Origin: Cyclobacterium sp. SYSU L10401
GTDB lineage: Bacteria; Bacteroidota; Bacteroidia; Cytophagales; Cyclobacteriaceae
Direction: 5' to 3'
Length of the DNA: 64,000 nucleotides
Assembly (NCBI RefSeq): GCF_010993705.1
Contig: NZ_WOFO01000003.1
Coordinates: 186,001 to 250,000, forward strand
The notes under the pieces: model-generated
Told to the model about the DNA's origin: nothing
Seen by the model: only the letters and a program-made list of their open reading frames with translations
Databases searched by the model: none
Shown here: positions 26,276-34,577 of the stretch, piece after piece
Position numbering within the stretch: position 1 is the first letter of the stretch
How the letters are laid out: every line of letters begins with the position of its first letter
Position numbers and translations under genes: made by a program

Positions 26276-27403
26276 ATGAAAGCAATCAGCCCTTTAAGAG
26301 CCCTCTCCTTGTTGTTTATTTTTTCCTTGTTCGGTTTTGTCCCATGGAAGGATGTTCAAATGGATGCTGAAATATCCAGCAAAAGCAATCGGTATTTGTA
26401 TGTCGCTGTACCCGGTATAAGAAATTACCTGGGATATGGTGGTCACGGATTACTGGTCTTTGATATGGACAATGAGCACCAATTTGTAAAAAGGATACCC
26501 ACCAGAGGTTTCAAGGCTGATGGTAAGCCCTCCAATGTGAAAGGGATAGATGTCAGTATCCCCTTGAACAGTATATTTATCAGCACCCTTGAGGGCTTGC
26601 AAAGAATAGATCTGGAAACAGAGGAGCTGGTATGGGAAAGGCAATATGAGGGAGGAGCAGACCGCATGTCCATCTCACCAGATGGTCTGACCATGTACAT
26701 GCCTTCTTTGGAGAAAGATTTTTGGAATGTGGTAGATTGTGAAACCGGAGATTTGATTGCCAAAATTGATGTGGTGCAACGGGCGCATAACACCATCTAT
26801 GGGCCCTCAGGAAAACATGTATACATGGCGGATATTGCCTCCCCTTTATTGCATGTGGCTGAAACGAAAAACCATACGGTAGCTAAGAAAATTGGTCCCT
26901 TTTCCAATGGTATCCGGCCATTTACAATCAACAGCGATGAGACCCTTGTCTTTGTAAATGTGGATGATTTGTTGGGATTTGAAGTAGGAGATTTGAAAAC
27001 CGGAGAAAAATTAGCTCAGGTCATCGTCGAAGGTTGGGACAAGGGTCCGGTCCGCCGGCATGGCAACCCGAGTCATGGCATAGGATTGACCCCAGATGAG
27101 GAGGAATTGTGGGTCAGCGATGGCCACAACATGCGCATGCATGTATTTAGCGCAAAACCTCCTTATCAGCAATTGACCACCATACCCCTGCAGGATATGC
27201 CGGGATGGGTCACCTTTAGTTTGGATGGTAAATATGCTTATCCTTCCAGTGGAGAGGTAATTGATGTAAAAACCAGATCCATTCTCTATACGCTTCAGGA
27301 TGAGTTTTACAATTTTGTGGCCAGTGAAAAAATGATCGAAGTACACCTGGAAGGTAACAAAGCCATCGCTGCAGGAGACCAGTTTGGTTTGGGTAGAAAA
27401 TAG
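26276..27403 (+). CDS. secreted YncE-like beta-propeller protein
   Basis: A 375-residue protein with an N-terminal signal-anchor-like segment (LRALSLLFIFSLFGFVPW). The body is made of repeated four-strand blades: RYLYVAVPG, HGLLVFDMDN, GLQRIDLETEELVWE, MSISPDGLTMYMPS, FWNVVDCETGDLIAKI, HGIGLTPDEEELWVSD and WVTFSLDGKYAYPS, the pattern of YVTN/YncE-type seven-bladed propellers. Such proteins are usually periplasmic or extracellular; the ligand here is unknown. It is the first gene of the unit containing the malate-synthase-like protein and the permease. Confidence 0.75.
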   Translation: MKAISPLRALSLLFIFSLFGFVPWKDVQMDAEISSKSNRYLYVAVPGIRNYLGYGGHGLLVFDMDNEHQFVKRIPTRGFKADGKPSNVKGIDVSIPLNSIFISTLEGLQRIDLETEELVWERQYEGGADRMSISPDGLTMYMPSLEKDFWNVVDCETGDLIAKIDVVQRAHNTIYGPSGKHVYMADIASPLLHVAETKNHTVAKKIGPFSNGIRPFTINSDETLVFVNVDDLLGFEVGDLKTGEKLAQVIVEGWDKGPVRRHGNPSHGIGLTPDEEELWVSDGHNMRMHVFSAKPPYQQLTTIPLQDMPGWVTFSLDGKYAYPSSGEVIDVKTRSILYTLQDEFYNFVASEKMIEVHLEGNKAIAAGDQFGLGRK

Positions 27404-27543
27404 CCTGCAATGGATGGACTAGCAAATGAATAATATAAATAAAAAAAATAACTAAATTGATTCTTTAACCTGGATCATGAATTCAGTCTTCTTAGCTAAA
27501 TGTCTGAATCCGGAAAATTAAACTTAACCTTTTTGAGTAAACT

Positions 27544-29430
27544 ATGAGTGAAAAAAGTATCATTATCCGCGATAATTTAAGTCAAAAATACCAGGATGTC
27601 TATACCGATGAGGCATTGGCTGCCCTGGATGTTTTATCGCCTTTCAATGCAGAAATAAAAAAATTAATGGATATCCGCATGAAAAGAAGGGAGGAAAGAA
27701 GCCGAAAAATGAAGCGGATTGACTTTTTGGACCCTTCTACCAATATTCCCGGAACATCTATTGGCGTGGAAGATGCCAGAAACGGGAAATTTGAGGGAGC
27801 CTCCATTCCTGAAGACCTGCAGCGGCAATGGGTGCAAGGTACCGGGCCGGGAGCCAAACCCAATGCTCCCCTGGAGAGCAGTATTCGTAATGTAGCCTAC
27901 GCCCTGTTATCAGGTGCTGATGGCTGGATGTTTGATGGGGAAGATGCATTGGGCCAAACCAGCACCATGTCTTTAGATAATCAGCAAAACCTTAAATTGG
28001 CCATTCACCGAGCACCGGTTTTTTTAAAGGTGGCTGAGCAGGTTGCATCACAAATGAACCTTTGGTCCAAAGAATTTTTTGGGGAAGAAAAAATCAATGA
28101 TTATAAATCACAGTTAGATTTTACCACCATTATTTTTAGGGCAAGGGGCCTTCACCTGGATGACAGACACCTGCGCTTGAAAGACGGTACTTCATTCGCA
28201 GCCTCTATTGCCGATCTGGCCTTGTACGTGACCAATAATTATCAGGCACTCAGAGAAAAGGGTTCCTCCATCGTGTTGTACCTGCCAAAGATTCAGACCG
28301 CTGAAGAAGCTGCCTTATGGAACAGGATGATATCCCATCTTGAAGCGCATCTCGGATTGGAAGAAGGAGCGGTAAAGGTATATGTTTTGGTAGAGCAGCT
28401 TGAGGCTACTTATCAGTTGATGGAAATAAGGGCTGCCCTGGGCAGGCATTTCGTAGGGTACAATACAGGCAGGTGGGACTATATCAATAGCGTATCCGAT
28501 GCCATGGCGTGGGACCCTGTCTTTATCAACCCAAATATCGAGTCCATAGGAATGACCTATGGATACATGAGAAATTATGAGGACCGTGTGAGAAGGGCTG
28601 TCAATACCCCTGACCAGGATGGTAATTTTGCCCTTTGGCAAGGGGGAATGGAGCCCAATATTCCCGTGGGTTCAGAAGAAGGAGTAAGTAACAGTATGAA
28701 AAAAGCCGTTGCCGGTGCCGAAAGAGAGCAACGGGAAGGGGCAAGTGGTAAATGGGTGGCACATTGGAAAATGGTTCATATCATACGGCCGGTATGGGAA
28801 GAGAAAGGCGAGGCCAATCAACTGGGAAGGAAATTTTCCCCCTTGACGTATACTCCTGCAGATGCAGAGGGTTTGATTCTACTTGAAAAGGCGCCAAGGA
28901 CCATTAGAGGCGCCAGAAATCTGTTGAGTGTTGGATTGCAATACGGAAATGCCTTTGGGCAAGGCATGCAGGCAGCCGCCCTAAAACCTGCAGATTTCTT
29001 TGGTGATGAGCATGTACTTTACCTGATGGAGGATATGGCCACTGGAGAGATTCGTTTAAGTATCCTTTGGGAATGGCTTCATAAAGAAGCTGAAATTACG
29101 GAAGATGATCCGGAAACAGGCTTGGTTAAAGGGACTGCTTTTTCCAGAAATATTTTCAGGAAATTACTTGAGGAAGAGTATGATAAACTACTGAATGCCA
29201 GAGATAAGGATGTCTATAATTCATCAAAAGATACAACGCTTCCCATCGCAAGGAAAATCGTTGAAGTCTATGTGAATGAGGACATTAAAATTCCATGGTT
29301 TATAGATTTGCTGAATATCAACCTGAACAATTCAGATTTGAAAATGGCAGAGGAAAGGATACAGCTATACGTAAAAAGATTGAAAGAAAAGGGAGAGCGG
29401 GTCACAGAAAATCTGGATTTTACAGTTTGA
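27544..29430 (+). CDS. malate synthase A-family protein
   Basis: A 628-residue cytosolic protein. The conserved malate synthase sites are present: WMFDGEDALGQ (Glu133/Asp134), FRARGLHLDDRHL (Arg201), VYVLVEQLEATY (Mg ligand Glu284), YNTGRWDYI (Asp312) and the catalytic Asp in LMEDMATGEIR (Asp497). Malate synthase condenses glyoxylate and acetyl-CoA to malate. At 628 residues it is about 100 longer than usual malate synthase A, with a longer N-terminal region. No isocitrate lyase gene is near, so glyoxylate would have to come from the acid-sugar aldolases or from imported glycolate. A related acyl-CoA/2-oxo-acid condensation cannot be excluded. Confidence 0.85.
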   Translation: MSEKSIIIRDNLSQKYQDVYTDEALAALDVLSPFNAEIKKLMDIRMKRREERSRKMKRIDFLDPSTNIPGTSIGVEDARNGKFEGASIPEDLQRQWVQGTGPGAKPNAPLESSIRNVAYALLSGADGWMFDGEDALGQTSTMSLDNQQNLKLAIHRAPVFLKVAEQVASQMNLWSKEFFGEEKINDYKSQLDFTTIIFRARGLHLDDRHLRLKDGTSFAASIADLALYVTNNYQALREKGSSIVLYLPKIQTAEEAALWNRMISHLEAHLGLEEGAVKVYVLVEQLEATYQLMEIRAALGRHFVGYNTGRWDYINSVSDAMAWDPVFINPNIESIGMTYGYMRNYEDRVRRAVNTPDQDGNFALWQGGMEPNIPVGSEEGVSNSMKKAVAGAEREQREGASGKWVAHWKMVHIIRPVWEEKGEANQLGRKFSPLTYTPADAEGLILLEKAPRTIRGARNLLSVGLQYGNAFGQGMQAAALKPADFFGDEHVLYLMEDMATGEIRLSILWEWLHKEAEITEDDPETGLVKGTAFSRNIFRKLLEEEYDKLLNARDKDVYNSSKDTTLPIARKIVEVYVNEDIKIPWFIDLLNINLNNSDLKMAEERIQLYVKRLKEKGERVTENLDFTV

Positions 29431-29453
29431 ATATTGTTTAAAATGGCTTTTCC

Positions 29454-31157
29454 ATGTCTGTGAACCTGTTGTTTTTATTAGCCCTTCTTCCAATAATTTT
29501 AGCTGCCACCATGTTGGTAGGTTTTCGTTTGTCTGCAAGAATCACCATGCCGGTGACCTTTCTGCTAACGGCGTTCCTGGCTTATCTCTTTTGGGAAATG
29601 TCCCTGCTCACCATTTTGGCCGCTACCATTCAGGGTTTTTTCATCACTTTTGATATCCTGTATATTGTTTTTGCAGCGATTCTGTTGCTTAATTTATTGA
29701 AGTATTCAGGTGGAGTGGATACCATTCGGCAGGGGTTCCAGGGAATCAGTGCTGACAGAAGGGTGCAGGTGATCATCATCGTGTGGCTTTTCGGCTCTTT
29801 TATCGAAGGAGCAGCCGGCTTTGGTACCCCTGCGGCTATCGTTGCTCCTTTGTTGGTAGCCTTGGGCTTTCCTGCACTGGCAGCGGTAGTCTTAGGGATG
29901 ATGGTGCAAAGTACTGCGGTGACTTTTGGAGCCGTAGGTACACCTATACTGGTGGGTATAAGAGGCGGTTTGGAAAGCCCTGAACTGACTTCAAGGCTTG
30001 ATTTACTGGGTTGGGAGTTTTCGGAAGTTTTGCTAAAGATTACCGCCAATGCAGCTTTGATTCACGCCCTTGTAGGGACCCTGATGCCCTTTTTAATGGT
30101 ATTGATGCTGTGTCGGTTTTTTGGTAAAAACAGGTCCTGGAAAGAAGGCCTTCAAATCTTCCCTTTCGCCTTATTTGCAGGCCTGGCCTTTACCATTCCG
30201 TATCTGGTTACGGGCTTATATTTGGGACCTGAATTCCCCTCTCTCATCGGATCCTTGGTGGGTCTTTCCCTGGTGGTTTTTGCAGCCAAAACAGGATTTT
30301 TAGTCCCTGCCAAGGTTTGGGATCTGGAAGCTGCCGATAAGTGGCCCTCAGCATGGAAAGGTACCCTAAATATTTCTGAGGGCAGTCCCGGGAAATCTGT
30401 ACCTAAAGTTTCGTTAGCAAAAGCCTGGAGTCCTTATGTCCTGCTGGCTTTGTTGTTGGTTATTAGCCGATTACCCCAATTGCCCGTTAAAGCCTGGTTG
30501 ACCGGTATTTCTTTTGAGTTGGAGGGAATTTTAGGAACCAATATCTCTGGGAGCAGCACGCCCTTGTATTTGCCAGGAACGATACTTTTGCTGGTTTGTT
30601 GTATAACCTATTTCCTGCATCAGATGAAAGGTGATGCGGTGAGGTTTGCTTTGCGTGACAGCGGTTGGATGATAATCAAGGCTGGTGCGGTATTGCTTTT
30701 TGCCGTAGCCATGGTGAGGGTTTATATCAATTCCGGAGAGAATGATTCCGGTCTGATCGCCATGCCGATTTTAATGGCGGAATGGACGGCTGGAAAGGTG
30801 GGGATGGTTTATCCCTTTTTTGCCCCCATGATAGGAGCTTTGGGAGCGTTTATAGCCGGAAGTAATACGGTAAGTAACCTCATGTTCAGCCTGTTTCAAT
30901 ATGGTGTTGCGGATAACCTGGGTATGGCTCCCACCTGGATCCTGGCATTGCAGGCCGTAGGAGCAGCGGCAGGAAACATGATCGCTATTCACAATGTGGT
31001 GGCTGCTTCAGCTACTGTTGGCTTACTGGGTAAGGAGGGAAGTGTATTGAGTAAAACGGTTTTGCCTACCATCTATTATTTGGTATTCACCGGATTGATT
31101 GGTCTGCTATTGATTGGTCTGATAGGGGTTGTAGACCGGTTTTTAATCAATATTTAG
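29454..31157 (+). CDS. LctP/GlcA-type lactate/glycolate permease
   Basis: A 567-residue inner-membrane protein with about 13-14 hydrophobic segments. [50 protein letters not shown] and [16 protein letters not shown] are signatures of the L-lactate permease family, which also includes the glycolate carrier GlcA. It starts 23 bp after the malate-synthase-family gene and is surely cotranscribed. The pairing favours a two-carbon hydroxy acid (glycolate) or lactate as substrate; this is inference. Confidence 0.9.
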   Translation: MSVNLLFLLALLPIILAATMLVGFRLSARITMPVTFLLTAFLAYLFWEMSLLTILAATIQGFFITFDILYIVFAAILLLNLLKYSGGVDTIRQGFQGISADRRVQVIIIVWLFGSFIEGAAGFGTPAAIVAPLLVALGFPALAAVVLGMMVQSTAVTFGAVGTPILVGIRGGLESPELTSRLDLLGWEFSEVLLKITANAALIHALVGTLMPFLMVLMLCRFFGKNRSWKEGLQIFPFALFAGLAFTIPYLVTGLYLGPEFPSLIGSLVGLSLVVFAAKTGFLVPAKVWDLEAADKWPSAWKGTLNISEGSPGKSVPKVSLAKAWSPYVLLALLLVISRLPQLPVKAWLTGISFELEGILGTNISGSSTPLYLPGTILLLVCCITYFLHQMKGDAVRFALRDSGWMIIKAGAVLLFAVAMVRVYINSGENDSGLIAMPILMAEWTAGKVGMVYPFFAPMIGALGAFIAGSNTVSNLMFSLFQYGVADNLGMAPTWILALQAVGAAAGNMIAIHNVVAASATVGLLGKEGSVLSKTVLPTIYYLVFTGLIGLLLIGLIGVVDRFLINI

Positions 31158-31161
31158 GTAA

Positions 31162-31224
31162 TTTATCATCATTTTAAATGATAAATTTGATTATCATCTA
31201 AATAAGTGATAATTTTAATTATCC
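31162..31224. promoter_or_regulatory. operator-like TTATCA inverted repeats around a -7 element, upstream of satD
   Basis: Two inverted repeats stand side by side: TTTATCAT (31162-31169) with ATGATAAA (31178-31185), and ATTATCA (31190-31196) with TGATAAT (31207-31213). A further ATTATC half-site is at 31218-31223. An exact -7 match, TAAATTTG, lies at 31182-31189 between them. The downstream SatD protein ends in a helix-turn-helix, so autoregulation is plausible. Confidence 0.55.
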
Positions 31225-31247
31225 TTTAAAAATAGGATACTGATAGG

Positions 31248-31862
31248 ATGATAGCAATCATAACCGGAGACATCAAAGATTCCAGGCTGGTACCTGTGGA
31301 TAAGTGGATGACGCTTTTGAAAGCGGAGTTGGGACTTTGGGGCAAAGCAGCGGAAGACTGGGACATCTACCGGGGAGACAGCTTTCAATTGAAATTAAAA
31401 AACCCGGTAGGTGTACTGGAAGTAGCAGTTAGAATAAAAGCGACCATCAAATCCATACCTCCATTGGATATCAGAATGGGCATAGGTTTGGGAGAGGAGA
31501 ATTTCAAATCAAAGCGCTTGCTGGAAAATAATGGGACAGCTTATATTCATTCCGGAGAGGCATTTGAGGATTTATCGAAAATGAACCAGAATTTGTTGAT
31601 CAAATCTTCTATTGATGAATTCAATGAGGAAATGAATCTGATGTTGAAATTAGCCCTGACAGTAATGGATGAATGGACGCCTAGCTCAGCCAGGACCGTT
31701 TATCTGGCAATGAAACACCCTGAAAAAACCCAGATGGAGCTTGGTAAACTGGAAGGTGTAAGCCAACATGCCATTAGTGCAAGGTTATCCAGGGCCAGGT
31801 ATGAGGCCATCAGGTCTTTTTTGGATTATTTTCCCGGAAGATTGGAAAAGTACATGGTATGA
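31248..31862 (+). CDS. SatD family protein
   Basis: A 204-residue protein matching the SatD family (PF16264-type): it begins MIAIITGDIKDSRLV, continues DWDIYRGDSFQLKLKNP and LDIRMGIGLGE, and ends with a helix-turn-helix-like segment (TQMELGKLEGVSQHAISARL). The N-terminal half looks like a nucleotide-cyclase-like alpha/beta fold with a DNA-binding tail, although no enzymatic role is known to me. Its stop overlaps the DUF3307 gene by four bases (ATGA), and this SatD-DUF3307 pairing recurs in Bacteroidota. Confidence 0.8.
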   Translation: MIAIITGDIKDSRLVPVDKWMTLLKAELGLWGKAAEDWDIYRGDSFQLKLKNPVGVLEVAVRIKATIKSIPPLDIRMGIGLGEENFKSKRLLENNGTAYIHSGEAFEDLSKMNQNLLIKSSIDEFNEEMNLMLKLALTVMDEWTPSSARTVYLAMKHPEKTQMELGKLEGVSQHAISARLSRARYEAIRSFLDYFPGRLEKYMV

Positions 31863-32572
31863 TCATTTTCATTAAACTCATATTGGCTCATTTACTGGGA
31901 GATTTTATCTTCCAACCCCGACAGTGGGTGGAAGCGAAGGAACAAAAAAAGCTCGGTTCCTATCAATTTTACCTGCATTTGCTGGTACATGGTCTATTGC
32001 TGCTGCTTCTGGTAGCTGATATTGGTTTTTGGCCATTTGCCCTGGGGATTGCCCTGGCACACGGGCTCATTGACCTGGTAAAATTATTTGCTCAAAATGA
32101 GCAAAGCAGGCGCTACTGGTTTTTTATTGACCAATTCGCTCATTTACTTTCCTTGGTGATTGCCCTCTGGTTTTATGATTCTTCTTTGTTTGCTGGGATG
32201 GAAACAATCACAGATAAACATTGGCTGAGCATCACCATTTTTGTGTTTTTATCCTTACCCGCATCGATGACCATCAAAACCTTCATCTCCAGATGGACTC
32301 CGCTGCCAGATGAGCATTCGGCTTCGCTGGACAAGGCAGGGCAGTATATCGGAATTCTGGAGCGCTGGTTTGTATTTGTTTTTATCATGGCAGGAAGATG
32401 GGAAGCCATAGGCTTTTTGGTAGCAGCAAAATCTGTTTTCAGATTTGGAGACCTCAGGCAATCGAAGGACAGAAAGTTGACAGAGTACATTTTGATCGGC
32501 ACCTTATTGAGCTTTGGATTGGCCATTCTATCTGGCTGGCTGTATGAGCAATATGCCAGTCAATGGCCATGA
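31859..32572 (+). CDS. DUF3307 integral membrane protein
   Basis: A 237-residue inner-membrane protein with about 6 hydrophobic helices. The DUF3307 signature occupies the N-terminal part: ILAHLLGDFIFQPRQWVEAKE, LHLLVHGLLL and LAHGLIDLVKL, with conserved His and Asp residues inside the membrane region (HLLGD, HGLID). The C-terminal half (ERWFVFVFIMAGRWEAIGFLVAAKSVFRF) is also conserved in the family. Function unknown. It is translationally coupled to satD, and the first repeat copy begins just after the stop codon. Confidence 0.82.
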   Translation: MIIFIKLILAHLLGDFIFQPRQWVEAKEQKKLGSYQFYLHLLVHGLLLLLLVADIGFWPFALGIALAHGLIDLVKLFAQNEQSRRYWFFIDQFAHLLSLVIALWFYDSSLFAGMETITDKHWLSITIFVFLSLPASMTIKTFISRWTPLPDEHSASLDKAGQYIGILERWFVFVFIMAGRWEAIGFLVAAKSVFRFGDLRQSKDRKLTEYILIGTLLSFGLAILSGWLYEQYASQWP

Positions 32573-32573
32573 G

Positions 32574-32665
32574 TTTCATGTGTCTATAATTTGTTCTTTA
32601 ATGGTCACATGGAATCTCGCATGTCTGATAGTCATTCCAGTGTGTGACGGCTACGTCATGCTCGA
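32574..32665. repeat. palindromic intergenic repeat, copy A
   Basis: First of a ~92-bp family. It starts TTTCATGTGTCTATAATTTG directly after the DUF3307 stop. It holds ATGGAATC (32609-32616), GCATG (32619-32623), TGACG (32645-32649), CGTCA (32654-32658) and CATGC (32657-32661), and the outer arm GATTTCAT (32664-32671) closes the palindrome. Confidence 0.85.
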
Positions 32666-32756
32666 TTTCATCTGTTTATAATTTGTTTTTAGCGGTCAGA
32701 TGGAATCTCGCATGCTTTATAATCATCCCATTGTGTGACGCTTTCGTCATGCTCGA
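32666..32756. repeat. palindromic intergenic repeat, copy B (tandem with A)
   Basis: Directly follows copy A, sharing the TTTCAT junction, and has the same order of elements: TTTATAATTTG, AGCGGTCA, ATGGAATCTCGCATG, TTATAATCATCCC, GTGTGACG, CGTCATGCTCGA, then TTTCAT at 32757-32762. Confidence 0.85.
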
Positions 32757-32762
32757 TTTCAT

Positions 32763-33229
32763 GTATATACTGGCATTAGATAATGCATGTCTCAAATATT
32801 GGTATGGGTTTTTCGCCCGGTAATAAATTGATTTAGCCGGCAACAAGAACAATTTTGCAACATTCCCCCCTTTTACCTGTAAAATAGCGGTAACCAATTG
32901 ATTTTTAGCACTATGATCCGGATAAACCTCTTTAAACACCTTGGGAAATACAAAATATAGTATTTAAAATTATCCGTATTATAATTTGTGTAATTCAAAA
33001 TAAAAAAACTGTTTTGTTAATTTTTATAGTTAAAAATATGGTAAAATATTATAATTGCCATTTTTTTCTATTACCTTTATTTCATCAAACAGCAATAAGA
33101 TTAAAAGAAACTTTTTGAGGTTGAGTTTTTGGAAATTACCAGGCGCCCTGGCGTGAAGTGGAATAGCAGGTAGCGTACTGGATTGGATAAAATTTGGTTA
33201 GTTGGTTATTTTTTAAATGTAGGGTTTGT
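32763..33229. other. intergenic stretch between repeats and an orphan terminator
   Basis: These 467 bp hold no gene I can support. The right part is very A/T-rich. A CCAGG-CGC-CCTGG hairpin is at about 33139-33151. An 87-codon minus-strand frame running through copy B (32676-32939, GTG start) has no recognisable features and I do not call it. Confidence 0.5.
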
Positions 33230-33269
33230 CCGGGGTCTCATGAAAAATGAGGCTCCGGCCTTTTTTTTT
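33230..33269 (+). terminator. orphan Rho-independent terminator
   Basis: A 12-bp stem (33230-33241 with 33247-33258, two G-U pairs) closed by a GAAAA loop and followed by CC and nine T. It reads on the plus strand, yet the nearest plus-strand gene ends 660 bp upstream; the minus-strand direction has no T tract. Confidence 0.8.
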
Positions 33270-33312
33270 AGAAAATAGGAGGAAGGAGGCATTCAAATCC
33301 CAAAATACATCT

Positions 33313-34275
33313 TTAATATCCTGGCCTGTATTGCCCTACCATCAAGGCATCCAGTATTTTAGCTACTTCAGTTGGAGGAGTATTGGCGATCAGGTACTGT
33401 TGCTGCCCACCTTCACCCTCCTTCCATGCGTTGCTACCATCTTCATGTACAATAGCCTTACCTTCAGGGCTTAGTTCCCAGTAGCTGTTCGGGGAGATAA
33501 GGTATAGCAGAATAGATTGGTCCCAGCTCTGTCTGCCTGAAAAATTATTATATAGTTGATAAGCCTGGTAAACGGGACTATCCGGACTCAGGGATTTTTT
33601 CAGGTATTCTCCGCCGGTAATGATGTCATTGCCGATTTCCCATCCTGAAAAAATCACCTTTCCCGGCCACTGGCCTACGGTGATGAGCGTAGATTCCGGA
33701 TCGGGTCTGTAAAAATTGGCTTCCTTTCCTTCAGGAAATTGCCCGCCCATACAGGCCCAAAGCTTTACTTTTTTTCGGACCAGTTCCAAACCGGAAAGCT
33801 CACTGATATCATCCGGATCAGATTGGATCAAGTGCATCAGGTTGGTTAAATGTCCGATGGTCACGATAGTGACGGAACCGTCTGCCTCCTGTGCCAGGAG
33901 TTTGCGATAAAGCCGGCCGGCATCTTCGGCATCTTCATAACGCTCAAGCCGGTGGGGAAAGGTCTGGCTAAGGGCCTTGGTGTATTTGGAGAATTCATTC
34001 AATTCAATGCCTTTTTCTACACCTATGGGAATATGAGGCCGCTTGAAATAGTGGTTGATGGCATCGGCACATTGAGGGGCGTGAAGGTCATCACTGCTGA
34101 CAATGATTCCCAGAATTTCCACCCGACCATGGTCTGCCAAAGTATGCAGCATGGCCATGGCCCCTACATCATCCACATCGGAATCCAGGTCCGTATCAAG
34201 GATGACTTGCTGGGTTTGGGCAAAAGTTAATTGGCAGCATAGCAGCACCAGGCAATTTAGAAAAAGGCTTTTCAT
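33313..34275 (-). CDS. secreted inosine-uridine-type nucleoside hydrolase
   Basis: A 320-residue protein with a signal peptide (MKSLFLNCLVLLCCQLTFAQ). The nucleoside hydrolase calcium-binding motif is seen as VILDTDLDSDVDDVGAM, followed by VEILGIIVSSDD and, in the middle, TIVTIGHLTNL and WACMGGQFPEG. The usual pattern DTDxGxDDxxA is altered to DTDLDSDVDD, as in a branch of exported Bacteroidota members. Expected reaction: hydrolysis of a ribonucleoside to base and ribose in the periplasm. Repeats A/B stand downstream and C/D upstream; the start codon itself lies in the TTTCAT edge of copy C. Confidence 0.83.
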   Translation of the reverse strand: MKSLFLNCLVLLCCQLTFAQTQQVILDTDLDSDVDDVGAMAMLHTLADHGRVEILGIIVSSDDLHAPQCADAINHYFKRPHIPIGVEKGIELNEFSKYTKALSQTFPHRLERYEDAEDAGRLYRKLLAQEADGSVTIVTIGHLTNLMHLIQSDPDDISELSGLELVRKKVKLWACMGGQFPEGKEANFYRPDPESTLITVGQWPGKVIFSGWEIGNDIITGGEYLKKSLSPDSPVYQAYQLYNNFSGRQSWDQSILLYLISPNSYWELSPEGKAIVHEDGSNAWKEGEGGQQQYLIANTPPTEVAKILDALMVGQYRPGY

Positions 34276-34361
34276 ATGATTATAATTTGCTTTTTTTAGG
34301 CCCTAAGGAGTCTCGCATGTTGGATAATCATCCCGGTATGTGACAGGTACGTCATGCTCGA
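34270..34361. repeat. palindromic intergenic repeat, copy C
   Basis: Same element order as A/B (TTATAATTTG, TCTCGCATG, GGATAATCATCCC, GTATGTGAC, ACGTCATGCTCGA). Its left edge TTTCAT (34270-34275) contains the complement of the ATG start codon of the nucleoside hydrolase. The left outer arm is degraded (AAGGAGTC in place of ATGGAATC). Confidence 0.82.
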
Positions 34362-34452
34362 TTTCATGTGTTTATAATTGTCTTTTAGCGGTCACATGGA
34401 ATCTCGCATGGTTTATAATCATCCCGGTGTGTGACGGGTACGTCATGCTCGA
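34362..34452. repeat. palindromic intergenic repeat, copy D (tandem with C)
   Basis: Near-identical to copies A and B: TTTCATGTGTTTATAATTG, TAGCGGTCACATGGAATC, TCGCATG, TTATAATCATCCCGG, GTGTGACGGG and CGTCATGCTCGA, ending at TTTCAT 34453-34458. Confidence 0.85.
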
Positions 34453-34572
34453 TTTCATCTCTTAAAAATTTTCTTTTAATGTTCAGATACCTGTCCCGAT
34501 CATAAATCGGGAGCGTCTTCGCATGCTTTTTATTCATCCATCCGCATGTCGCATACCACATGCCCGGTTTAA
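34453..34572. repeat. degenerate repeat copy with inserted hairpin
   Basis: Continues the C/D tandem. It retains TTTCATCTCTTAAAAATTT, TTTTAATGTTCAGAT, TTCGCATGCTTTTTATTCATCC and a degraded end. An extra segment containing CCCGAT-CATAA-ATCGGG (about 34494-34510) interrupts it between the left outer arm and GCATG. It occupies the gap downstream of the symporter gene. Confidence 0.55.
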
Positions 34573-34577
34573 TCTTT

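Noticed and set aside
32676-32939. 87-codon minus-strand reading frame overlapping repeat copy B
   Set aside because: It begins with GTG, its last third is repeat sequence, and its translation has no recognisable domain or signal peptide.
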